Assembly: GCA_963814975.1 (NCBI GenBank)
Contig: CAWFFB010000026.1
Location: forward strand, 62,001-126,000
Direction of reading: 5' to 3'
DNA: 64,000 nt
Source: CAVUXJ01 sp963814975
GTDB lineage: Bacteria; Acidobacteriota; Vicinamibacteria; Vicinamibacterales; CAVVIG01
Under the pieces are notes generated by a model. That model did no database searches and was not told the origin of the DNA. It saw nothing but the letters and a program-made list of their open reading frames with translations. Each line of letters starts with the position of its first letter. Position 1 is the stretch's first letter. Both the position numbers and the translations under genes were made by a program. Below are positions 1-9,610 of the stretch, in pieces.

Positions 1-989
1 TCGTAAAGCTGGCGGACCAGGTAGGTCGGCGAACGTCCGGCAAGTGGTGGGGCGAGGGCCCCTAACTTCACCCGCGGTGCCCCAGGTGCGTTTCCTCCGA
101 GGTCTCGGCCATGGCAGGAGACGCATTGTCCGCGGGCCACCAGCGCCTCCCCTTTCTTGATGCTCCCGACAGGCGCATACGCGATATAGCCGGCGTTCGG
201 CGCACGCAACGCCGTCAACTCGGGATATTCCGCCACTTCGATGATGCGCTCACCGATCGGCTCTGTTCCCGCATGCGGTCCTTCCAGCACTTCGAGCATG
301 CCCCCGGCCGCATAGGTCTTCGGAACCGTGTCGGTCTCGACGACCTTTGTTGTCGGCGGGAAGGGAAGCGACGCAAAATATTGCGCGGCAGCCCTGGACT
401 CTTCCGGCGTCATCAGCCTGGCGAAGGAAGCCATCCGGAACCCGTTTTCTTTCTTCGGATCGGCTGTTGTCCGCAAGCCGTTTCGGAAATCCTCCAACTG
501 CTGCAGGATATATGCGAGCGGCAGGCCCGCGGGCCCGGCATTCTCGGGACGGCCGATTCCCGTCGCGCTGTGGCACACGCCGCATCCGCGGATACCGCCA
601 TCCTCGCCTTCCATCAACTCGCCCCTGCTGTTCCTCACGCTCCGTCCAAACCTTACGATATCGGGCATCGGCTCGTGGGATTCCGGAGCCCAGTCCGGGA
701 CCTCCTTGACACCCTCGTCGCCGCGGACGCGACGGAACAGCGACGGCTTGAGGGCGAGGTTGCTTCCTGGAATTCGCAACAAGACACTGTCATCGGCCGG
801 CAGCCGCACAGGCTGTGGCTTTGGCACAGCTGGAACACTCTGATCGGGGGACGCCCAGCCGTACGCCCATAAAGGAAGATCCGGAGGAGTCTGAAGGGAA
901 GGGACCGGCGCGGCCTGCTCTGAGCGCACGGAGTACGCGCCGAGCGCCAGTAGAGCGGTTAAGACCAGGACAACTTGGATCCTTTTCAT
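1..989 (-). CDS. Di-haem cytochrome c family protein (3' end cut by window edge)
   Basis: Exported c-type cytochrome, probably a periplasmic electron acceptor for a dehydrogenase. The frame stays open from ATG at 989 to base 1 (329 codons, no stop reached). A ribosome site AGGAG lies 6 bases before the ATG. The N-terminus (MKRIQVVLVLTALLALG...) is a signal peptide. Two haem c motifs are visible, CGVCH near residue 137 and CVSCH near residue 294. Arrangement and spacing match the cytochrome at 53855-54823, which overlaps a PQQ dehydrogenase gene, so a PQQ dehydrogenase may lie beyond the left edge (inference). It is downstream of receptor A on the same strand, separated by a heptad-repeat block. 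Confidence 0.85.
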   Translation of the reverse strand, partial: MKRIQVVLVLTALLALGAYSVRSEQAAPVPSLQTPPDLPLWAYGWASPDQSVPAVPKPQPVRLPADDSVLLRIPGSNLALKPSLFRRVRGDEGVKEVPDWAPESHEPMPDIVRFGRSVRNSRGELMEGEDGGIRGCGVCHSATGIGRPENAGPAGLPLAYILQQLEDFRNGLRTTADPKKENGFRMASFARLMTPEESRAAAQYFASLPFPPTTKVVETDTVPKTYAAGGMLEVLEGPHAGTEPIGERIIEVAEYPELTALRAPNAGYIAYAPVGSIKKGEALVARGQCVSCHGRDLGGNAPGAPRVKLGALAPPLAGRSPTYLVRQLY

Positions 990-1197
990 TGGGACTCCTG
1001 AACCCGGGCCGGAACCAAGCTAGCCGGACAAGTTTAGCACGGCGGACGCTTGAGGCGTGGCGCGCAGCCTCGGCAGACGCCAGTTCGATGTGCGTGAGGT
1101 CGGCTCCAGCCGGCTCTATCGATTCCGTATTCGTACTCCGTATTCCGACCTGAACGAAGCCCCTCTAGGCGCGACGACTCGCCCCCGTTGGGAAAAC

Positions 1198-1240
1198 CTG
1201 AAGGCTGACGCCCAGCCTTCAGATTTCAGGTCTCAGATCT
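1198..1240. repeat. Heptad repeat block with inverted half, between receptor A and cytochrome gene
   Basis: Four 7-base units of the form CAGNNNT run from 1213 to 1240 (CAGCCTT, CAGATTT, CAGGTCT, CAGATCT). The first is preceded by its inverse, so CTGAAGGCT at 1198-1206 pairs with AGCCTTCAG at 1214-1222 across a 7-base loop. It sits just after the 3' end of receptor A (minus strand) and could act as its terminator. The rest of 990-1252 shows no gene. Confidence 0.7.
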
Positions 1241-1252
1241 TCCGGTTGCGGG

Positions 1253-4157
1253 TTAGAACGTGTACGACGCGCCCACCTCGGCGATGCGCGGCAGCATGAT
1301 CTGCTGGGGGCGCAGAAACTCTTGTCCGGAGCGCCGTTGCAGGTTGAGGACCGAGTTTGCGTTCAGCGCGTTGTACACATTGAGACGGAGCGACAACCTC
1401 TGCGCATTATGCACAGGGAATGTCTTCTCGAATCTGAGGGTCAGGAGGTTGACGCTCGGCGTGCGCCTGGTGCCGATGGGCTCGGCGTTGAGCACGATCT
1501 GCGGAATCGTGTCCCCGCCCCTGAATTGCACTTGCCGCCCGAACACGTTCCCGCTGCGGTGCTCGAAGTTGGCCGACACCAGCACGTCGGCCGGGAAGAG
1601 GTAGGAGCCCAGCGCCTTGGCGTCCCAGTCCCAGGTGTTGTTGGCGCGGTTGATTTCGTCGTTCGGTGTCAGGCTCCCGGCGTCGTTGGACGAGTTGAAG
1701 TTGGTCACCGCCAACGATGAAAAAATGGGGATGGTTCTCTTGGTAGCCGAGTAGGAGGCCGCGAACTGCCAGCGATTCGCGAGCCGCTTGGTGCCCGCCA
1801 CTTCAAAACTCGCGTAGCTCTGGTCGGCTTTCGGGTCGTTGATGGCCATCAACTCCTCGAATTGTTGTCCACGCAGCTCGGTCGGGAACTCGTAGTACGT
1901 GAACATGCCCCCGTCGTCGGCGGTCCCGACAAGGCCGTCGGGGCCCGGGTCTCGATTCGTGACCGGCACATTGTAGGACTCATAGGGCCGCAGGTTGTTC
2001 TGGATGCGGTAGATGTTCGTCGCGCGGGTGTAGGCGCCCGTGGCCCGGAGCGAAAAATTCGCGATCAGCTCCCGCTCGATCGCGAGCGAAAACTGATCGT
2101 TCTGGGGTTGCTTCTCGTTCGGGTTGGTCACGGCCGGCGGCTGTTGCGTTTCGAACTGACGGCCCGAAGTTTCGACGTAATCGTCCCCGTTCAGGTCGCG
2201 GTCGACTTCACCGTCGTCATAGTCGAGGTTCCCGTTCAGGTCGTGCCAAAGGAAAATGCCATACGCGATGCCGTTCTTGGTGACCCGCAGCACGTCCGGG
2301 TTGAGGTGACGCATGTCGTAGTAGCGCCCCCACCCGCCTTTGAGCACGGTCTTACCATCGCCAGAGAGATCGTAGGCCACGTGCAGGCGCGGGGCCACGT
2401 TGTTGAACACCGGCATATCTATCCGGGCGAAGCACCCGGCAGGGAAGATAACGTCCGACGGAGACGCCGCTGCCTCGCGGCAGATGTCCGGCGCGAACGC
2501 ATCCTGATGGTCGTACCTCAGCCCCAGATTCAGCGTCACCCGACGCCCGACGGTCCAGCTGTCCCTGATGAAACTGCCAATCATGTTGCCGGACAGACGT
2601 GGGAACGTCGGGCCGTTGAAAAATGAGACCTCGAAGGGATCGCCGTCCTGGAGCAGCAGATAGTAGTTCGGCGATCGCGCGACGAGCGAGCGGAAGTTCA
2701 GTTCGTCCCGATATTCGAAGCCGGCCTTGAATTCATGGTTCCCGTAAAACCAGTTCGGCTTGTACCAGGTCGCTGCGGCCTTCGCGTATTTCCGGCTGCT
2801 GTAATCATTTTCCCCGGCCACCTCGCTCTCGCCGTAGGTCCTCTCGGTTGCAAGGTCCTTTACTCCGACCGCCCCGTCCGCGTTGAACGGCACCTTCGAA
2901 TCGAGCTTGAAATAACCACCCTGGAAGGAGGCGATGAACGAGTTGCCGCGCACCCATTCCCACTCCCCTTTGGCATAGTGAAAGTCGACAATCTTCCTCA
3001 TGCGCGATTCCCAGGCATTGAGCTCGGTGAATTGGTTCGTTTCGGGCTTTCGCGCCCACTGGTTGAACGCGATGAACCGGTGCGAAGGGGTCGCCTGAAA
3101 CGAGACTTTTTCCGTGTGCCACGTGCTCTGGCCTTCTTCGAGGGCGGGCGACCCATCCGGCTGGAAGGAATTGATGACCGTAAATCCCTGGTAGCGCCGC
3201 CGCGCCGCACCGTAGAACCACAGGCGATCCCTGATGATGCGGCCACCCAGGTCTCCCCCGAAGTCGTACTGCTTCGCGACTTCGTTGCCGGTCGTGATGC
3301 CCTGTGCCCTCAGTTCTTCGTCGACGTTGTTGCTCTGTAGATGATGGTTCGTCTGGTCCCACGATCCGCGGCCGTGAAAGTCGTTGCCGCCGGACCTTAC
3401 CACAGCGGTGATCTGCACGCCCCGCGTCGGAAACTCCGCGTCGGTGCCGAGCGTCTGCACCCGCGCTTCGTCGATCGTCTGATAGTCCCAGTTGGCGCCC
3501 TGTCCGTCGGCGCGGCCCGACAAGGTTTGCGACGGGACGCCCTCGAGCGTGTACCAATGCGCGCCGCCCTGCCCGAACACGAGCGCATTCGGGTTCTCCG
3601 AGATCTGGTTGCCGCCGACATCGAGAAAGGTGCGCGCACCAGGCGCCAGGGTCAACAGGCTCATCACCCCGTTCCGGCTTGTCGGGGTCAGGTCGATCAT
3701 CTCCCTCGTCAGCAGGGTGCTGCCGGAGGTCGCTGCGACGTCCACCACCGGTGTCGCTCCGGAGACGGTCACCGTCTCGGCTACCGTGGCCAGCCCCAGC
3801 ACGATATCGATCCTCGCGGTGAAGCCGACCGTCAGCCGCACCTCTTGCCGCTGGGCCGGTCGAAAGCCGGCCAGTTCGAAGGCCACCGCGAAGGCCCCGA
3901 TTGGTAACGGCGCCAGGCGGTACTCGCCCAGCCTCGTTCGTGACGGCTGTGATCTGCGGTACCTGCAGGGCAGGGCTGGTGGCGGTGACCGTCACACCGG
4001 GGAGCACGGCGCCGCTCTCGTCGGTGACTTGACCGATGATGCTTGCGCCAGAGCCCTGGCCGGAGGCAGGCGAATGCGTCAGAGCAGTGGCCAGGATGAC
4101 GATTGCGGCGATGAACGCGTATCGAACCCGAAACTTGTCAGTAGTAGTGCCGCGCAT
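1253..4157 (-). CDS. TonB-dependent receptor A, Oar-like, one frameshift
   Basis: Outer-membrane TonB-dependent transporter of the Oar-like type abundant in Acidobacteriota. Start is ATG 4157, with GGAGGGA upstream. Order: signal peptide (about residues 1-34), carboxypeptidase-regulatory-like domain (GQVTDESGAVLPGVTV), plug domain, then a large beta-barrel ending in a terminal Phe (ASYTF). Length after repair is about 967 residues, normal for the family. An extra base near 3930 (cccagcctcg, versus cccacctcg in receptor B) shifts the frame after the regulatory domain; the remaining 877-residue frame is intact to 1253. It may be an assembly error or a true break. The substrate is unknown. Closely related copies are at 14194-17077 and 27054-29932. 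Confidence 0.88.
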
Positions 4158-4433
4158 CACTAGTTCCCTCCGGTTCCATGAATCTGCACAACCGGCAACC
4201 GTCCCGGGCCGGGAACGTCGTGACCCTTCACGAGCTCCGCGCGCCACAAGGGCCGGTCGAGTCCCTCTGATCTATTTGAAGGCGGTGGAGGCTGTCACGA
4301 ACGGACTGCGGCTGTCAAGCAAGAAGCAGCTGCAGGGCTGCGTGTGGACAACCGCAACGAGATGAGAGGGAGGCAACGGCCCCGTGTCTTCCGTGCGTGG
4401 AACCTCGGGCACGGCGTCGGCGATCGCGGACGG

Positions 4434-5414
4434 TCAGAGCCCTGGCACTGTCCGAGCTTTTATGGCGGGAACATCGTCGGATGTGATGCCCGGGTAGGTT
4501 CTGAAGCCGAGCGTGTTCAGGCGCTTCGTGTTCGCTTCACCCTCGAAGCAGGCCTCTTCCAGGATCTCAAAACCTTTTGTCGTGTGACGTGTGAGCAGGA
4601 ACGCAATCGTGAACGGCCTGGTATAGACGAGTGGGTCGTCGATGGTGGCTCCGTACGCGATCGTGTCCTGATCCAGCATCATGAAGCGTTCGGTCAAAAT
4701 CGCGCTGTCGGTATAGAACGTGCCCTGGCGGTCCAGAAATACCCGGCCGTTGTGGTTGGTTGATTCGACGACCAGCGTGGTGCCGTCCCACCGGCCACGC
4801 GCGTCTCCCTGCCAGAGCCGGATGTTCTTGCCGAGATGCGGGCGGTTCGCCATGGTGATGATGCGGGTCGCGTGCGACTCTTCTGACGGGATCGCGATGT
4901 ACCCGGGAGTCTGAATGATCTGGTAGGCGGGTGCCTCGTACATATGGCGTACGGCGCCCGACAAGAAACACTGGACGTTCTGGTCGATATATTTGGCGGC
5001 GTTTTCTTTTCGTTGCGCCGCCGCCCACGGCTGGAGCGGCAGCTTCCCGTCCGGAGGGTCGACCACCAGGCTCTTTCCCGGCCCGAGAGGCACATCCGAG
5101 TCGCGGGATCTGCGGGCGACTCCAGCCCGACTCGTGTCGTCCCAGGGCGCCTCGAGACCTTCCTTCGCCTCCGTTCTATGACGCCAGTAGCCGCTGAAGT
5201 CAGGGTTCCCGTCGGGCGTACGAGGGGGATTGAACGTCTTCGCTTTTTCCTGGGCGCATCGCCACAGAAGTGCAGGGTCATCTGACAGGCAGCTGTTTTG
5301 TGCCTCGGCCGCCCGTGGGGCTGGAGCCTGGCCGGCGGTCGCCCCTGGCGGCAGCAGCAGCACAACCGCCGCGGCTGCGCCCAGAATCCCGAGCACGAAG
5401 AGGCGTTGGCTCAT
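4434..5414 (-). CDS. Exported TPDG-family protein, long type (copy 1)
   Basis: Function unknown. 326 residues with a hydrophobic signal peptide (residues about 1-28) and AAAGGAAG ahead of ATG 5414. The family hallmarks are KTFNPPRTPDGNPDFSGYW near residue 60, PWAAAQRKENAAKYIDQN in the middle, GDARGRWDGTTLVVESTNHN, ILTERFMMLDQDTI, and DDPLVYTRPFTI toward the C-terminus, ending ITSDDVPAIK. It is a tandem copy of the next gene (5482-6459), 67 bases away on the same strand, and lies just upstream of receptor A, so the three may be cotranscribed. Nine members occur in this window. Such proteins are common in Acidobacteriota but, as far as I know, uncharacterised. Confidence 0.85.
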   Translation of the reverse strand: MSQRLFVLGILGAAAAVVLLLPPGATAGQAPAPRAAEAQNSCLSDDPALLWRCAQEKAKTFNPPRTPDGNPDFSGYWRHRTEAKEGLEAPWDDTSRAGVARRSRDSDVPLGPGKSLVVDPPDGKLPLQPWAAAQRKENAAKYIDQNVQCFLSGAVRHMYEAPAYQIIQTPGYIAIPSEESHATRIITMANRPHLGKNIRLWQGDARGRWDGTTLVVESTNHNGRVFLDRQGTFYTDSAILTERFMMLDQDTIAYGATIDDPLVYTRPFTIAFLLTRHTTKGFEILEEACFEGEANTKRLNTLGFRTYPGITSDDVPAIKARTVPGL

Positions 5415-5481
5415 CTCAAGCTTCCTTTCAGGGGCCTAGGAACGCCCGGCCTCATGACAGGGCGGCCAAATGACGTGTCAG

Positions 5482-6459
5482 TTACCGCGAGCCTGGCATC
5501 CGATCTTTTATTGCAGGAACATCCTTGGACGTGATGCCCGGGTACATCCTGAAGCCCAACTTCTCGAGACTCTTCGCCGCCGTGTCACCTTCGAAACACG
5601 ATTCTTCCCAGATCTCGAAACCCGGTGTCGTGTGACGCGTGAACGCAAGCGCGATCGTGAACGGCCTGGTATACACGAGCGGGTCGTCCACCGTCGCCGT
5701 GTAGGCGATCGTGTTCTGATCGACCATCATGAAGCGCTCGGTCAGGATCGCCGTGTCGGTGTAGAACGTGCCCTGCCGGTCCAGAAACACCCGCCCGTTG
5801 TGGTTGGTGGATTCGACCACCAGCGTGTTGCCGTCCCATCGCCCGCGCGCGTCGCCCTGCCAGAGCAGGATGTTCCTGCCGATGTGAGGGCGGTTCGCCA
5901 TGGTGATGATGCGGGTGGCGTGCGCTTCTTCGGACGGGATCGCGATGTAATCACGCGTCTGGATGATCTGGTACGCAGGCGCCACGTACATGTGGCGTAC
6001 CGCGCCCGACAAGAAACAGTGCGTGTTCTGGTCGATATACTTAGCCGCGTTCTCCTGGCTCTGAGCGCGCGCCCACGGCTGGTACGGCACCTTTCCATCG
6101 GGAGGGTCCACCACCACGGCCTTCCCGCCATAGCCGCCGTTCGGGTTGGAACCGGCGCCGAAGGCCTCGTTCTCCTCCACAGGGAAGGCCCGGGTCGAGC
6201 CTTCGAGACTGACGGTCGCACTGGTCCGGTTGCGCCAGTAGCCGCTCAGGTCGGTGTGGCCGTCTGCAGTGCGCGGCGGATTGAACGTCTTCGCTTTTTC
6301 CTGCGCGCACCGCCAGAACAGCGCCGGGTTGTCCGACAGACAGCTGTTTTGCGGCGCGGGGCCGTCGGTCGCCTGGCCGGCGGCCGCGACTGGCTGCAGC
6401 AGCGACGCGGCCATCGCGGTCGCACTCAGCATGCCGAACACGCACGAGCGATTACGCAT
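5482..6459 (-). CDS. Exported TPDG-family protein, long type (copy 2)
   Basis: Function unknown. 325 residues, ATG 6459 with GGAG about 9 bases upstream; the longer open frame to 6561 lacks a better start. Signal peptide (MRNRSCVFGMLSATAMAASL...). It is a close tandem duplicate of the 4434-5414 gene: the NSCLSDNPALFWRCAQEKAK block, the KYIDQN and GRWDGNTLVVESTNHN motifs and the C-terminal GITSKDVPAI are nearly the same. It is transcribed divergently from the short-type paralogue at 6684, leaving 224 bases for a shared promoter region. The two tandem genes and receptor A are co-oriented. Confidence 0.85.
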   Translation of the reverse strand: MRNRSCVFGMLSATAMAASLLQPVAAAGQATDGPAPQNSCLSDNPALFWRCAQEKAKTFNPPRTADGHTDLSGYWRNRTSATVSLEGSTRAFPVEENEAFGAGSNPNGGYGGKAVVVDPPDGKVPYQPWARAQSQENAAKYIDQNTHCFLSGAVRHMYVAPAYQIIQTRDYIAIPSEEAHATRIITMANRPHIGRNILLWQGDARGRWDGNTLVVESTNHNGRVFLDRQGTFYTDTAILTERFMMVDQNTIAYTATVDDPLVYTRPFTIALAFTRHTTPGFEIWEESCFEGDTAAKSLEKLGFRMYPGITSKDVPAIKDRMPGSR

Positions 6460-6683
6460 CCTGTTTCTCCGCGCTGTTTGGGAAGAGGCGCCCGGCGCTG
6501 AACCCACGGGAGCGTTCAGTCGATTGCTTACCGCTCGCAAGTTCAACCTCACGGCTACCATACCAAAAAAGGCCGAACCGCGTTACACTTTCGCGGCCAT
6601 AGCGCTCTGCTGCCGATTCCGCGGCCGCCGCCGTTTCAGCCGGGCGAACGGATACAAGAAATCAGCAAACCCGGAGGTACCAG

Positions 6684-7451
6684 GTGAAACATTCGTCTGG
6701 CCGGATGACGGCAGCCGCGGCAGTCCTGGCTGTCTGCTCGTGGATGCCGGCCCTCGGAGCAGCCCAGGCCCCCGGACCAGCCTTGCCCCGCGCGGCGGAC
6801 GGTCATCCGGATTTTTCGGGCATCTGGCAGGTCATGAACACGGCCAACTTCGACATCCAGGATCATTCCGCGCAGAAGGGGGTTCCAGCGGGGCAGGGCG
6901 TGGTCGAGGGCAACGAGCTTCCGTATACCCCTGCCGGACTGGCGAAGAAGATCGAAAACTTCAAGAAGCGCGCCACCGATGATCCGGAATCGAAATGCTA
7001 TCTGCCCGGGGTGCCGCGCATCATGTATATGCCGTTCCCGTTTCAGATCCTCCAGACGCGCGACCAGGTGACGATCCTGTTCGAGTACGTCCACGCCATT
7101 CGTTATATCTACACGAACGGCACGCCGCACCCGCCGGGCCCGATCGAATGGTGGTTGGGAGACTCGCGCGGGCGGTGGGACGGCGACACGCTGGTCGTCG
7201 ACACCGTGCACTTCAACGCCGACACCTGGTTCGACAGGGCCGGTAACCACCACAGCGAGGCGCTGCACGTCGTCGAGCGGTTCTCGTTCATCGATCGCGA
7301 CCATCTCAGGTACGAGGCGACGATCGAGGACCCCGCCGTGTTCACCAGACCCTGGAAGATGAGCATGATGATCTACCGGCATACCGAACCGGGTTTTCAG
7401 CTCCTGGAATACGAGTGCTACACGTTCGACGGTGCTCGAGAATCGCGGTAG
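6684..7451 (+). CDS. Exported TPDG-family protein, short type (copy 3)
   Basis: Function unknown. 255 residues starting at GTG 6684, with GGAGGT about 7 bases upstream. Signal peptide to about residue 28, then LPRAADGHPDFSGIWQVMN, DIQDHSAQKGVPAGQG, LPGVPRIMYMPFPFQILQT, GDSRGRWDGDTLVVDTVHFN, HSEALHVVERFSF and EDPAVFTRPWKMSM. This defines the short subtype: about 255-270 residues, lacking the cysteine-containing N-terminal CLSD/CPTE block of the long subtype. It is complete here, so it is a good reference for the frameshifted short copies at 30387 and 32523. It converges on the next gene across a strong hairpin. Confidence 0.85.
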   Translation: MKHSSGRMTAAAAVLAVCSWMPALGAAQAPGPALPRAADGHPDFSGIWQVMNTANFDIQDHSAQKGVPAGQGVVEGNELPYTPAGLAKKIENFKKRATDDPESKCYLPGVPRIMYMPFPFQILQTRDQVTILFEYVHAIRYIYTNGTPHPPGPIEWWLGDSRGRWDGDTLVVDTVHFNADTWFDRAGNHHSEALHVVERFSFIDRDHLRYEATIEDPAVFTRPWKMSMMIYRHTEPGFQLLEYECYTFDGARESR

Positions 7452-7465
7452 GGCCTGGGGAAGGC

Positions 7466-7492
7466 GGGCGCAGTTGCCGTGCAACTGCGCCC
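7466..7492. terminator. Bidirectional terminator-like hairpin between convergent genes
   Basis: GGGCGCAGTTGC (7466-7477) and GCAACTGCGCCC (7481-7492) form a perfect 12-bp stem with a 3-base loop, filling the 51-base gap between two convergent genes. No T-run follows on either side, so it may be a Rho-independent terminator of reduced strength or an RNA 3'-end protector. Confidence 0.75.
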
Positions 7493-7502
7493 GTGTCACG
7501 CG

Positions 7503-8534
7503 TTAGTTGGTTGCAGTAACCGGAAACACAATCGGCGTCGCACCGTGCGCGACGAACCACCACTGCCCGTCCTTGTTCATGAAAACATTCATGTACCTGC
7601 GGCGCGGCCCGTTGGACCCATCGTCGTTGATGGTCGTGCTGCGCCCCAGTTGAATGATCGTGTCTCCATACTGGCGCACGGTGAAGTCGTCGTGCTTGTT
7701 GACTGTCCGCTTCGGGTTCTTGGCAAAGTTCGCTTTCACGCCTGAGATGAACTCGTCCTTGGTCTGCACGTGCCCGGTCGAGCTCATCCACATGATGTCG
7801 TCGGCGAACAGGCGGTCGCGCGTCACATTGTCGCTGTCGCCGGTCCCAGCCGCCTGATTCTGGACCGCCGAGAGCCTGAGAATTTCCTTTTCGACATCCG
7901 GCGCGACTTCCTTTCCAAGGATGATCTTGTTCGTCGGCGAGGCTTTTGCCCGCGCCTGGACGCCGAGGATCTCAGGTGATTCCGGCTGAGCCTTGTAGTC
8001 GATCGGAATCGTCTCGCGGCCGACGACAAACCACTGGCCCCGCTGTTTTTGGAGGACGATCAAATATCGTCTGGCATCCCCTTTGGTCCCGTCCGGCTTC
8101 ATCGTCGTACTCCGGCCGTGCTGGACGATGACGTCGCCATACCGCCTGATGCCAAAGTCGTCGTGCGGGGCGGCATCCTTTTTCGTTTTCGTCGGGTTCT
8201 TCTGGAAGTTGTGCCGCGTCACTGCCAGGATCTGCGGCTTGGTGACCACCCGCCCGGTGGCTCCGATCCAAAGCGTATCGTCGGCGAGCATCCGATCGAT
8301 CATGCCTTCGGAGTCGCCGATTGAATTGGCGTCGTTCTGCTCCAGATCGAGCTGAATGATGTCTTTTCGAGTCTCCGCGTCCACTTCAGTGCCGAGGATG
8401 CGCGAGGTATCTGCTGCGGCCGGAGCAGCCGTGCTTTCGCTGGTGGCGGCGGCCGTGGTTACCGAAGCTTCCTGCGCACTGCAGCCGACAAAGGTAACTC
8501 CCAATAGTATTGCCAGTAGAAATCGTTGCACCAC
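7503..8534 (-). CDS. Lipoprotein with two tandem NTF2/DUF4440-like domains
   Basis: 343 residues starting at GTG 8534 (a second GTG follows at once; AGGAGG lies 6-9 bases upstream). The signal peptide ends in a lipobox (LLGVTFVGC, Cys near residue 18). Two repeats follow, each starting with an ILGTEVDAE/ILGKEVAPD segment and continuing IIQLDLEQNDANSIGDSEGMIDRML-like, then a DDTLWIGATGRVVTK or DDIMWMSSTGHVQTK strand, an HDDF-xx-RxYGDxxxxxGRSTT strand and a QW(F/W)(F)V end. This is the pattern of SnoaL/DUF4440 cone-shaped NTF2-like folds; a catalytic or ligand role is not evident. A paralogue is at 38540-39553. Confidence 0.8.
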   Translation of the reverse strand: MVQRFLLAILLGVTFVGCSAQEASVTTAAATSESTAAPAAADTSRILGTEVDAETRKDIIQLDLEQNDANSIGDSEGMIDRMLADDTLWIGATGRVVTKPQILAVTRHNFQKNPTKTKKDAAPHDDFGIRRYGDVIVQHGRSTTMKPDGTKGDARRYLIVLQKQRGQWFVVGRETIPIDYKAQPESPEILGVQARAKASPTNKIILGKEVAPDVEKEILRLSAVQNQAAGTGDSDNVTRDRLFADDIMWMSSTGHVQTKDEFISGVKANFAKNPKRTVNKHDDFTVRQYGDTIIQLGRSTTINDDGSNGPRRRYMNVFMNKDGQWWFVAHGATPIVFPVTATN

Positions 8535-8596
8535 TGTTCACCTCCTGCGTTGGACGTTACGCACCAATCCGATGAAGAATACGCGTCGCCATCGGC

Positions 8597-9580
8597 CTAC
8601 TGCAGTTTCGTCCACGCCATTCCGTCGGGATCGATACCGGTCGTAAAGCGGCCAACCTCTTGAAACGTCTTCAGGTCGATCGTGACGACGATGTTGTCGT
8701 CGGCATTCGCTACGTACACGCGCGAGCCATCCGGCTCTACCTGGAACTTCGTCACCTTGTTGCCCAACTTCAGCCGCTTGATCTGCTTGCGGGTCGCAGC
8801 GTCGAGGACCACGAGCTCGTTGCCCGTGTTGTCGGAAATCAGCACCTGCCTGCCGTCCGGCGTGAACGTCAGCTTGTTGGAGACTTTCGTTTGCACGTTG
8901 AAGGTCTCTTTCACCTTCTTGGTGGCGATATCGATAATCGAGACCGCGTCGGAGTGCGCCACCCAGAACTCCTTGCCGTCCGCCGAGATGTCGATCCCCT
9001 CCGGCCTCTTGCCAACCGGAATCGTGGTGAGCTTCCAGTCGGGCGGGTTCGAGGTACGCTCGAAGACCGCGACACTGTTAGCCGCCATGTTCGCTGCAAA
9101 GATATGGTTCAGGTCCTTGCTGACGACGACCGTGTGTGTGCCGTCCTGGCCCGTGCCGAGCACCAGGTCTATCTTATTGGTGGCCGGATCGTATCGCCCG
9201 ATCGCCTTCGAGCCCTGGGCCGTGAAGTACACCTTTCCGCCGGCGAAATGGATGCCGTGCGGCAGCGTGAGGCCGCCCAGGTCGACGTGGCGAACCACTT
9301 TCTGGCCCGCCAGATCAACCACGGAAAGGGTGTTGTTCCCCATGTTGGCGAGAAACGCCATCTTGCCGTCGGTCGATACGGTCACTTCGTGAGGTCGCCC
9401 CGCAGTGGTCACCTTGCCCACAACCTTCCGCGTCTGCGGATCGACGATGGCCATCGAGTCTTCGCCCTTGTTGACGACCAAGAGCGCGGTCGACGGAGTT
9501 TCGGCCACCGCCACTGCCGTGACGGCGGCGAGAGCGCCGAGCAAGACGACCCGCCGAATCAACGTCCTTTCTAGAGTCAT
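8597..9580 (-). CDS. Exported YncE/YVTN-type beta-propeller protein
   Basis: 327 residues with signal peptide (about 1-26) and AAGGAGAG before ATG 9580. It consists of about seven blade repeats in which a conserved DG stretch is followed by a strand and then VVD/IID, for example VSTDGKMAFLANMGNNTLSV, ISADGKEFWVAHSDAVSIID and VEPDGSRVYVANADDNIV. This is the pattern of YVTN/NHL-like seven-bladed propellers such as E. coli YncE. These proteins bind ligands or partners; the reaction, if any, is unknown. It sits between the NTF2-like lipoprotein gene and an MBL-fold gene on the same strand and may be cotranscribed with them. Confidence 0.85.
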   Translation of the reverse strand: MTLERTLIRRVVLLGALAAVTAVAVAETPSTALLVVNKGEDSMAIVDPQTRKVVGKVTTAGRPHEVTVSTDGKMAFLANMGNNTLSVVDLAGQKVVRHVDLGGLTLPHGIHFAGGKVYFTAQGSKAIGRYDPATNKIDLVLGTGQDGTHTVVVSKDLNHIFAANMAANSVAVFERTSNPPDWKLTTIPVGKRPEGIDISADGKEFWVAHSDAVSIIDIATKKVKETFNVQTKVSNKLTFTPDGRQVLISDNTGNELVVLDAATRKQIKRLKLGNKVTKFQVEPDGSRVYVANADDNIVVTIDLKTFQEVGRFTTGIDPDGMAWTKLQ

Positions 9581-9610
9581 CTGAGCTCTCCTTGAATCCG
9601 ACGGACACTC

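Noticed and set aside
1253..3907. Several long open frames on the plus strand opposite receptor A (also opposite B and C)
   Set aside because: They are antisense shadows produced by GC-rich codon use; their translations are Arg/Ala/Gly-rich and the same shadows recur opposite each receptor copy.
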